Shown here: piece by piece, positions 11,352 through 12,196 of the stretch
Numbering within the stretch: the stretch's first letter is position 1
Layout: each line of letters opens with the position of its first letter
NCBI GenBank assembly: GCA_026770585.1
Contig: MU646837.1
Coordinates: 138,882-151,077 of the forward strand
DNA from: Baffinella frigidus
Taxonomy: Eukaryota > Cryptophyceae > Cryptomonadales > Baffinellaceae
DNA: 12,196 bases
Direction: 5' to 3'
The notes under the pieces: model-generated
What the model saw: only the letters and a program-made list of their open reading frames with translations
Databases searched by the model: none
What the model was told of the DNA's origin: nothing
Made by a program: the position numbers and the translations under genes

Positions 11352-12058
11352 AGCCAGCGAGAGAAAATACGTCATTGCACTGCTGACGGCGAACCAAAAC
11401 GTAAAATCACGCGATGAGGACGGGAAGGAGGACGGGGGACCTTGTATCGGAGGTACAGCCAGGTCCGGATTCCGGATCTGGCTGTCTTATAGAGCTATTC
11501 CGGTAGGACTTGTCGCGTTTTCGACTTCGAGATTTCAAGATTTCAGACTTCAAAAAGGTTTTAAAGGCCGTAAATCGTTTTAAATCACACCGTTTCAAAT
11601 CTCATGGTACAAATGAAGACTCGAAGTCTCGAAGTCTCGAAGTCTCGAAATCGGAAACGCGGCAAGCCCTACCGGAATAGCTCTATGAATCCGGACCTGG
11701 CTGTCTTAGCGAACTCGGCCGAGTTCGCTTGAGAGCGGTTGAGAATAGAGTGGCAGTCAATCCGAGTGAGGCACAGGGGGAACTTGCAGCGAACCAAAAG
11801 TACTCTCGCTAGAAACTCACGGGGAACCAACAGTTAAAGCAAGCGGTGCGGATGGGCGGTGAGGATGGGGAGGAGGGAGGGGGACCTTGTATCGGAGGTG
11901 GAGGTCAAAAGCGGTGCGGATGGGAAGGAGGATGGGAAGGAGGATGGGAAGGAGGGAGGGGGACCTTGTATCGGAGGTGGAGGTCGGGAAGTGAGTCGAT
12001 CTTCTCGGTCATCGCCACGAAAAACTCCTCCTTCTGCTCCGCGCTCTTCAACGCCAGC
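884..12058 (-). CDS. SCYL1: SCY1-like pseudokinase (SCYL1/Cex1 family), HEAT-repeat half, 11 exons, partial gene
   Basis: Eleven minus-strand exons join in phase, without a stop, into about 324 residues. In order they match the part of SCYL1-type proteins that follows the kinase-like domain: the E-x-x-x-FF segment, then the HEAT solenoid with VLPELL, IAPMLKLG, QDRATRI, EIFPKLASGFTD, LRELSAKS, NTTICLGKIS, PPARIAAL, LPSVAMLTIDPE and VRENAL, then a G/A-rich linker with IGWAATAAAS. Family knowledge: these are catalytically inactive kinase-like scaffolds. Animal SCYL1 works in COPI traffic between Golgi and ER, and yeast Cex1 in tRNA export. LTIDP and LREL resemble plant members. The kinase-like domain should lie upstream, beyond the window. 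The C-terminal coatomer-binding tail is not identified. Phase agreement at all ten junctions argues for a working gene, but the donors are unusual and some introns are over 1.5 kb. A recent pseudogene cannot be fully excluded. Confidence 0.88.
1234..1397. repeat. TTTAGGG-type arrays in intron 10
   Basis: TTTAGGG and TTCAGGG units at 1234-1310, and a shorter run with TTTATGG at 1368-1397. They alternate with the exon 11 copy. Confidence 0.92.
1396..1451 (-). pseudogene. Copy of exon 11 start, acceptor lost
   Basis: Codons for VDEDARTAGTNVVAAPTVT are clear. The acceptor AG has become GG (GTGG|GTA). The match breaks off into a CCTAAACC repeat. Confidence 0.88.
1622..1650 (-). pseudogene. Copy of exon 11 start with intact acceptor
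   Basis: TGGCAG|GTGGAAGAGGAC, then ARTAG, and then the match ends. It lies upstream of exon 11. Confidence 0.82.
1979..2038. repeat. 12-bp minisatellite GGGGACCCTGTG
   Basis: Five units. On the coding strand each carries CAGGGTCCCC, which resembles the GTCCCC donors of this gene. Confidence 0.9.
2142..2250. repeat. TGTAGGG heptamer array
   Basis: About 13 units of TGTAGGG with single TTTAGGG and TGTGGGG variants. It lies about 40 nt inside the exon 10 donor. Confidence 0.95.
2294..2359 (-). CDS. SCYL1: Exon 10: last HEAT helices, VRENALTCLHAAVKRLEEM
   Basis: 66 nt: 22 codons, phase 0 at both ends, reading VRENALTCLHAAVKRLEEM plus SKK. It continues exon 9 as DPE-x-x-VR-(D/E)-x-A, as in the family, where this helix is followed by a variable linker. 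The acceptor is GGGGGGCAG|GTA. The donor is AGCAAGAAG|GTCCCC with a C-run. A TGTAGGG array lies about 40 nt past the donor. Confidence 0.87.
3153..3185 (-). pseudogene. Partial copy of exon 9
   Basis: Codons for VLPSVAVLTIY. It has no AG before it, and the end of the exon is missing. The intron sequence between the three copies is also repeated (ACGTTC, CCTGAACCCTGGATG). Confidence 0.75.
3239..3283 (-). pseudogene. Full-length copy of exon 9, acceptor lost
   Basis: 45 nt, open, reading VLPSVVMLTMDRERQ, with the same GC donor (CCAG|GCATCA). The acceptor is replaced by a G-run. Confidence 0.85.
3364..3408 (-). CDS. SCYL1: Exon 9: HEAT repeat segment VLPSVAMLTIDPERQ
   Basis: 45 nt: 15 codons, phase 0 at both ends. 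It matches the family's (I/V)LP-x-x-x-x-LT-(I/V)-DPE motif. The acceptor is GATACCAG|GTG, directly preceded by a CCCGAAA-type heptamer array. The only donor that keeps frame with exon 10 and the family spacing is GCGCCAG|GCATGG, a GC donor. Two further copies lie downstream at 3239-3283 and 3153-3185, both without an acceptor AG. Confidence 0.82.
3409..3710 (-). other. Intron 8 (302 nt), almost entirely heptamer-like repeat
   Basis: The shortest intron. Except for its first ten bases it is made of degenerate units such as CGAAACC, CGAAACA and CGGAACA on the coding strand. It has no stop in several frames, which creates false ORFs. It is bounded by the near-identical 9-mers GTGCTGCCG and GTGCTACCG. 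Confidence 0.8.
3411..3700. repeat. Degenerate TTTCGGG/TTTCGTG/TTCCGTG array
   Basis: Six- to seven-base units fill nearly all of intron 8, from pure TTTCGGG next to exon 9 to mixed TTCCTGG/TTTCGTG units toward exon 8. Confidence 0.93.
3711..3830 (-). CDS. SCYL1: Exon 8: HEAT repeat segment FTRAVNDTFPPARIAALMSL
   Basis: 120 nt: 40 codons, phase 0 at both ends. It begins VLLPSFTRAVNDTFPPARIA and continues through SVTLEFFSAPDIARR. It matches the family's F-x-R-A-x-x-D-x-F-x-PAR-x-A-x-L and the helix ending in (R/K)-(I/V)-LP. The acceptor is GGCTGGCAG|GTG. The donor is taken as AGGAGG|GTGCTG. The bases after this junction, GTGCTGCCG, repeat the first nine bases of exon 9 with one mismatch, so the exact break is ambiguous without changing the protein. 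Confidence 0.88.
4110..4365. repeat. Nested inverted repeat with 26-bp central palindrome
   Basis: CCAACC(T/C)TCACGG and GACCAAATCGTCGATTTT at 4112-4148 recur inverted at about 4323-4363, and a diverged direct copy lies at 4198-4232. Between them, 4283-4308 is a perfect palindrome (half CAGAGACCCCAGA). It could be a small foldback element. Confidence 0.65.
4577..4622. repeat. TTAG tetranucleotide microsatellite
   Basis: Eleven or so TTAG units at the donor side of intron 7, followed by a degenerate unit. Confidence 0.95.
4670..4733 (-). CDS. SCYL1: Exon 7: HEAT repeat segment CNTTICLGKISPFL
   Basis: 64 nt: one base completing the arginine of exon 6, then 21 codons. It reads CNTTICLGKISPFLSAATRE plus K. 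IR-(T/C)-NTT-x-C-LGKI is the most diagnostic motif of the SCYL1 HEAT region. The acceptor is TGGTGCAG|G, with CCCTAAACCC about ten bases before it. The donor is GAGAAG|GTCCCC with a C-run. Just inside the donor side of the intron is a TTAG microsatellite. No shadow copies were seen. Confidence 0.92.
4746..5108. repeat. Telomere-like heptamer array with homogenised variant blocks
   Basis: Separate blocks of TTTGGGG (about 4777-4812), TTTATGG (about 4867-4922) and TTTAGGG (about 4969-5047) units with scrambled units between them. On the coding strand of the gene these read CCCTAAA and the like. The array starts about ten bases upstream of the exon 7 acceptor. Confidence 0.93.
5127..5176 (-). 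pseudogene. Third copy of exon 6 end
   Basis: Codons for LRALSALLEDSEGSI are followed by GG|GTTCGT. The copy begins after CCCAAAA, as does the copy at 5404-5453. Confidence 0.82.
5236..5292 (-). pseudogene. Rearranged copy of exon 6 end with palindromes
   Basis: Parts of ALS and LEDSEGAI can be read, but two overlapping perfect palindromes (5246-5265 and 5264-5285) replace the middle. The donor is GTAG-like at best. Confidence 0.65.
5246..5285. repeat. Two overlapping perfect palindromes (20 and 22 bp)
   Basis: 5246-5265 has half-site CGGAATCCTC and 5264-5285 has half-site CGCTCTCTCCG. Both lie inside a decayed copy of the exon 6 end. Confidence 0.9.
5404..5453 (-). pseudogene. Copy of exon 6 end with donor GTATGG
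   Basis: Codons for VIRALSTLLHDSEGSI and CG|GTATGG. The intron sequence after the donor matches the far side of the MITE at 5703-5848, so this copy keeps the site as it was before that insertion. Confidence 0.85.
5703..5848. mobile_element. 146-bp MITE with 30-bp terminal inverted repeats and TA duplication
   Basis: The ends at 5703-5732 and 5819-5848 are inverted repeats matching at 27 of 30 positions, with core CATCTCG(A/G)AAGATAACTG. TA flanks both sides (5701-5702 and 5849-5850). The interior is AT-rich and non-coding. Size, TA target and inverted ends fit a Tc1/mariner-type (Stowaway-like) MITE. The inner TA copy supplies bases 2-3 of the exon 6 donor. Confidence 0.82.
5852..5976 (-). 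CDS. SCYL1: Exon 6: HEAT repeat segment VLRELSAKSLVYLVPKLSERV ... EGSIR
   Basis: 125 nt: 41 codons plus two bases. It contains VLRELSAKSLVYLVPKLSER and ends LLQDSEGSI with a split arginine. The family motif here is (L/I)RE-x-(T/S)-x-KS-x-x-x-L-x-PKL followed by D-x-x-x-x-IR. The acceptor is GGGGCAG|GTG and the donor ATCCG|GTATTC. The donor GTA is now partly supplied by the TA duplication of a MITE. Three 5'-part copies lie upstream and three 3'-part copies downstream. The nearest upstream copy, acceptor at 6123, is in the same open frame and could extend this exon by 49 codons. Confidence 0.9.
6087..6123 (-). pseudogene. Copy of exon 6 start, in frame with exon 6
   Basis: GGGGCAG|GTG and codons for VLRELSAKSLAYL, identical in acceptor context to the true exon. 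The frame stays open for 49 codons into exon 6, so it could act as an alternative acceptor. Confidence 0.85.
6243..6291 (-). pseudogene. Copy of exon 6 start with intact acceptor
   Basis: AACAG|GTCCTG, then VLKELSSKSLVYLVPK, then the same spacer as the 6406-6454 copy. No exon 6 donor is present. Confidence 0.85.
6406..6454 (-). pseudogene. Copy of exon 6 start, acceptor lost (most upstream)
   Basis: Codons for VLRELSAKSLVYLVPK, with the acceptor CAG changed to CAC. The rest of the exon is replaced by a spacer that recurs in the next copy. Confidence 0.85.
6610..6712 (-). mobile_element. Family-A element, inverted and truncated
   Basis: Opposite orientation to the copy at 6800. The two bracket the decayed exon 5 copy. 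The ATAAGGTAACGG part is missing. Confidence 0.7.
6718..6800 (-). pseudogene. Frameshifted copy of exon 5 end
   Basis: Matches exon 5 from about TTCGCGGACC to GCCCCG|GTAAAC. It has a 2-nt deletion after CTCTCG that brings in a TGA. The acceptor part is replaced by the family-A end TTTTGAATAACCC. Confidence 0.88.
6800..6942 (+). mobile_element. Family-A element next to exon 5 donor
   Basis: Same internal order as the copy at 8405 (GCGATAAGACCTAGGACC, then CGTAGGGACATAGGGGG, then GGTAACGGAAA, then CCGCTGTGTGG). The left end is truncated at TTTTGAATAACCC. Confidence 0.75.
6948..7050 (-). CDS. SCYL1: Exon 5: HEAT repeat segment LLQNLHTFADHL ... EIFPKLASGFTDAAP
   Basis: 103 nt: one base completing a glycine, then 34 codons. 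It contains LLQNLHTF, LVEKEIFPKLASGFTD and ends AAP. This is the family's strongly conserved LL-x-x-(M/L)-x-x-F, IFP-x-x-x-x-GF-x-D block. The acceptor AACCAG|G is directly preceded by CCCAAACC and a CCCTAAA array. The donor is GCCCCG|GTAAAC. A 5' fragment copy lies upstream at 7192-7218 and a frameshifted 3' copy downstream at 6718-6800. Confidence 0.9.
7055..7180. repeat. TTTAGGG array against exon 5 acceptor
   Basis: About 15 TTTAGGG units in three runs broken by short spacers. The first unit is TTTGGGG and touches the acceptor of exon 5. Confidence 0.95.
7192..7218 (-). pseudogene. Copy of exon 5 start
   Basis: Codons for LLQNLHTFA with two silent changes. The acceptor CAGG has become CAAG. 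The copy then breaks off into CCCTAAA repeats. Confidence 0.8.
7395..8345. repeat. Long degenerate TTCCGGG/TTTCCCG/TTTCGGG array
   Basis: Nearly a kilobase of six- to eight-base units, with higher-order repeats of 40-60 bp (for example GGTTTCCCGTTTCGGGTATC recurring). Unique blocks interrupt it at 7650-7755 and 8014-8040. It is stop-poor on both strands, hence the long spurious ORFs. Confidence 0.93.
8367..8402 (-). pseudogene. Copy of exon 4 end
   Basis: Codons for RCFGSQDRATRI are followed by GG|GTTCC, the donor homologue. Its left end runs straight into the family-A element end GGACTTCGAAGG. Confidence 0.85.
8405..8556 (+). mobile_element. Family-A foldback element, best complete copy
   Basis: About 150 bp. 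The ends are inverted: GACTTCGAAGGGATTT at the left and AAATCCCTTCGTAG at the right. Inside are GCGATAAGACCTAGGACC, CTACGGTAGGCAATCCGTAG, a G-run, CCTACGGAT and a small GGCCC/GGGCC hairpin. It has no coding capacity. It lies just inside the exon 4 donor. Confidence 0.75.
8572..8627 (-). CDS. SCYL1: Exon 4: HEAT repeat segment VVPGVVRCFGSQDRATRI
   Basis: 56 nt: 18 codons plus two bases. It matches the family signature with I/V-x-P-x-V-V-K-x-F-x-S-x-DRA-x-R at the end of one HEAT repeat. The acceptor is CCCCCCTAG|GTG. The donor is ATCGG|GTACCT, followed within about 20 nt by the end of a family-A foldback element. Fragment copies lie at 8809-8836 and 8756-8773 (5' part) and 8367-8402 (3' part). 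Confidence 0.87.
8756..8773 (-). pseudogene. Shorter copy of exon 4 start
   Basis: TAG|GTGGTACCGGGCGTGGTC: acceptor plus six codons (VVPGVV). It is closest to exon 4 in transcription order. Confidence 0.65.
8809..8836 (-). pseudogene. Copy of exon 4 start
   Basis: TAG|GTGGTCCCGGGCGTAGTG and then codons for RCFG. The rest of the exon is missing. Confidence 0.8.
8936..9051. repeat. 36-42-bp tandem repeat
   Basis: Three units start GACGAGACCAG and contain AACAGGTTATG. Diverged single units recur near 9170-9200 and 9285-9315. Confidence 0.85.
9221..9255. repeat. Perfect 17-bp-arm hairpin
   Basis: TCCCTCTGTTTTCAAAG at 9221-9237, one T, then its exact reverse complement. A second hairpin (CCCTCCTT / AAGGAGGG) lies just before it at 9197-9218. 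Confidence 0.85.
9316..9455 (+). mobile_element. Family-A element in intron 3
   Basis: GCAATAAGACCTAGGACC through GATAAGGTAACGGAAACTCG to CCCGCTGTGTGG. It is more diverged: the G-run is shorter and the 3' end reads CCCCCTTGGTAG. Confidence 0.7.
9523..9590 (-). CDS. SCYL1: Exon 3: HEAT repeat segment IAPMLKLGQRMSAEDF
   Basis: 68 nt: two bases, then 22 codons. After the split glycine it reads TAAIAPMLKLGQRMSAEDF and ends GKE. It corresponds to the family's A-x-x-L-x-P-L-x-K-x-G-x-x-L-S-x-EE/D-F/Y helix pair. The acceptor is GAGGCAG|GG and the donor AAGGAG|GTCTCG. Reading on past the donor reaches a TAA nine codons after it was due (TCG TCC GAG ATC TAA), so the donor is needed. A truncated copy of its 5' part lies upstream at 9848-9878. 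Confidence 0.85.
9800..9845. repeat. CATA-type microsatellite
   Basis: CATACATACATA units mixed with CACA. It abuts the truncated exon 3 copy at 9848. Confidence 0.9.
9848..9878 (-). pseudogene. Truncated copy of exon 3 start
   Basis: GCAG|GG plus the codons for TAAIAPMLKL are kept, then the copy breaks off into a GTATGTATGCATG microsatellite. The acceptor is intact and the original donor is missing. Confidence 0.85.
10018..10197. mobile_element. Foldback element with tRNA-like ends
   Basis: The arms at about 10018-10070 and 10145-10197 are long inverted repeats, sharing GGTAGAGCGCTTGCGGGAAA and GGCCGATTTCAACGAGAAAT. They are near identical over roughly 50 bp, with weaker pairing inward. 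The outer end, with TAGCTC then TGGTAGAGCGC, looks like a tRNA D-arm or A-box. There is no coding capacity. Confidence 0.75.
10262..10440 (+). mobile_element. Family-A element with a tandemly expanded end
   Basis: The terminal block with GGACTTGGAAGGGATTTTGA and AAGCGATAAGACCGA is repeated in 44-bp units before the usual TACGGTAGGCAATCCGTAGG core. The other end is lost. Confidence 0.7.
10683..10840 (-). mobile_element. Family-A element, inverted, next to the exon 2 copy
   Basis: GTTACCTTATCCGTAGGACC, then a C-run, then TATGTCCCTACGG and CTTATCGCTTATG, then two CCCTTCGAAGTCC blocks. The last block joins the donor side of the decayed exon 2. Confidence 0.7.
10857..10899 (-). pseudogene. Full-length decayed copy of exon 2, acceptor lost
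   Basis: 43 nt, the same length as exon 2, open, reading VFPELFKAVEFDGGG. The donor and the downstream intron sequence match those of exon 2 closely. The acceptor CAG is CAC, so it should be skipped. Several substitutions change amino acids. Confidence 0.85.
11018..11165 (+). mobile_element. Family-A element next to exon 2 donor
   Basis: AAGCGATAAGACCTAGGACC to CGTAGGGACATTGGGGG, then two inverted CCCTTCGAAGTCC ends. The 11092-11165 part is nearly the same as 10783-10855, so it was copied together with exon 2. Confidence 0.7.
11168..11210 (-). CDS. SCYL1: Exon 2: HEAT repeat segment VLPELLKAVEFG
   Basis: 43 nt: 14 codons plus one base. It reads VLPELLKAVEFGGG with a split glycine. It matches the family's K-x-LP-x-L-x-x-A-x-EFG helix that follows exon 1. 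The acceptor is GAAGCAG|GTG, directly preceded by a CCACAAA array. The donor is GGCGGAG|GTCCCC followed by a C-run. A full-length second copy at 10857-10899 has lost the acceptor AG. Confidence 0.85.
11216..11315. repeat. TTTGTGG array against exon 2 acceptor
   Basis: Eight or so TTTGTGG units, then TTTAGGG and TTTGGGG variants, starting six bases upstream of the exon 2 acceptor. Confidence 0.93.
11320..11349. repeat. GA dinucleotide microsatellite
   Basis: About 14 uninterrupted GA units in intron 1. Confidence 0.97.
11441..11456 (-). pseudogene. Second copy of exon 1 end (LYLRYK + donor)
   Basis: CTCCGATACAAG|GTCCCC recurs here, with CTGTAC in place of CTCCAC. It abuts the end of a foldback element at 11457. 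Confidence 0.75.
11455..11706. mobile_element. Foldback element with 8-bp tandem core
   Basis: The arms share ACAGCCAGGTCCGGATTC and TAGAGCTATTCCGGTAGG in inverted orientation (left about 11455-11525, right about 11650-11706). The left arm carries an extra 18 bp or so. The interior has an AGTCTCGA tandem (about 11616-11648). The left end abuts the copy of the exon 1 end. Confidence 0.72.
11886..11906 (-). pseudogene. Copy of exon 1 end (DLHLRYK + donor)
   Basis: 21 nt identical in sequence to the end of exon 1, followed by the same GTCCCC donor and a similar C/T-rich intron start. It is a tandem duplication whose unit runs from about 11844 to 11911 and repeats at about 11912-11990. Confidence 0.85.
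11965..12058 (-). CDS. SCYL1: Exon 1 in window: link from kinase-like domain to HEAT region
   Basis: 94 nt: one leading base, then 31 codons ending in phase 0. The product contains SAEQKEEFFVAMTEKIDSLP and ends LHLRYK. It aligns with the family segment that has E-K-x-x-FF-x-x-L followed by a leucine-proline turn just before HEAT repeat 1. The acceptor is GGCAG|G after a CCCCGCTCCTTCTTC pyrimidine tract. A start further upstream in this frame meets a TGA. The donor is TACAAG|GTCCCC. Two shortened copies of its last codons lie downstream at 11886-11906 and 11441-11456. Confidence 0.82.
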
Positions 12059-12196
12059 CTGCCATGCGAAGAAGGAGCGGGGTTTAACCAACTTCATAGC
12101 CTGAAAATGGGGTAGTTAGGCCTACGGGATTGCCTAGGACCTCCTACCGTAGGCCGAGGGATCCTAGGACCAAAAAGTCTCGGCCTACAGTAGGAG
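12059..12196. other. Upstream intron end with family-A-like fragment
   Basis: The polypyrimidine tract for exon 1 lies at about 12063-12080. From 12118 to the edge are inverted fragments built from CCTACGG, CCGTAGG and CCTAGGAC, the same building blocks as the family-A foldbacks. No exon of the kinase-like domain was recognised here. Confidence 0.5.

Larger units (their letters stand above)
11211..11964 (-). other. Intron 1 (754 nt)
   Basis: Starts GTCCCC and ends GAAGCAG. It holds two copies of the exon 1 end, a roughly 250-bp foldback (11455-11706) with an 8-bp tandem core, a GA microsatellite (11320-11349) and a CCACAAA array against exon 2. Confidence 0.78.

Noticed and set aside
6610-11397. 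Recurrent peptide MSLRIAYR / CPYGLPTVGS in several small ORFs
   Set aside because: It is a translation of the family-A foldback core and not a conserved protein.

Overview
The window is nuclear DNA of a eukaryote, most likely an alga or other protist with plant-type telomeres. The evidence is short exons with AG|G acceptors, many interstitial TTTAGGG-like heptamer arrays, small foldback elements, and no bacterial gene layout. A prasinophyte green alga with a very repeat-rich genome (for example Cymbomonas-like) is my low-confidence guess. A dinoflagellate is an alternative because of the AG|G acceptors and unusual donors.

The only gene I can support runs on the minus strand from the right edge to about position 884. 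It is not visible as a long ORF. Eleven small exons (43 to 190 nt, 974 nt in total) can be chained by eye. Every exon-exon phase matches and there is no stop. Their conceptual product, about 324 residues, follows the order of the HEAT-repeat half of SCY1-like proteins (SCYL1/Cex1 family) and ends in the glycine/alanine-rich linker with the conserved G-W-A segment. The kinase-like N-terminus would lie beyond position 12196. The C-terminal tail is not clearly seen.

Exons on the minus strand: E1 11965-12058, E2 11168-11210, E3 9523-9590, E4 8572-8627, E5 6948-7050, E6 5852-5976, E7 4670-4733, E8 3711-3830, E9 3364-3408, E10 2294-2359, E11 884-1073. Introns of 302 to 1577 nt separate them, and nearly all of the window is intron.

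The introns are the unusual part. (1) They carry about 20 decayed copies of the flanking exon edges. Copies of an exon's start generally lie upstream of it, and copies of its end, with donor, lie downstream. This is what repeated tandem duplication across splice junctions would leave. (2) CCCTAAA-like heptamer arrays, C-rich on the coding strand, sit directly against five of the eleven acceptors. (3) Four of the eleven donors are GTCCCC plus a C-run. (4) A roughly 150-bp foldback family occurs at least seven times, often just inside a donor. (5) A 146-bp TA-flanked MITE sits in the exon 6 donor, and an older duplicated copy nearby preserves the empty site.

Positions 1-883 hold repeats, a copy of the exon 11 end, and at best a doubtful terminal exon. 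No plus-strand gene, rRNA, tRNA gene or CRISPR array was found. The long plus- and minus-strand ORFs at 7250-8430 and 3450-3850 come from stop-free repeats.
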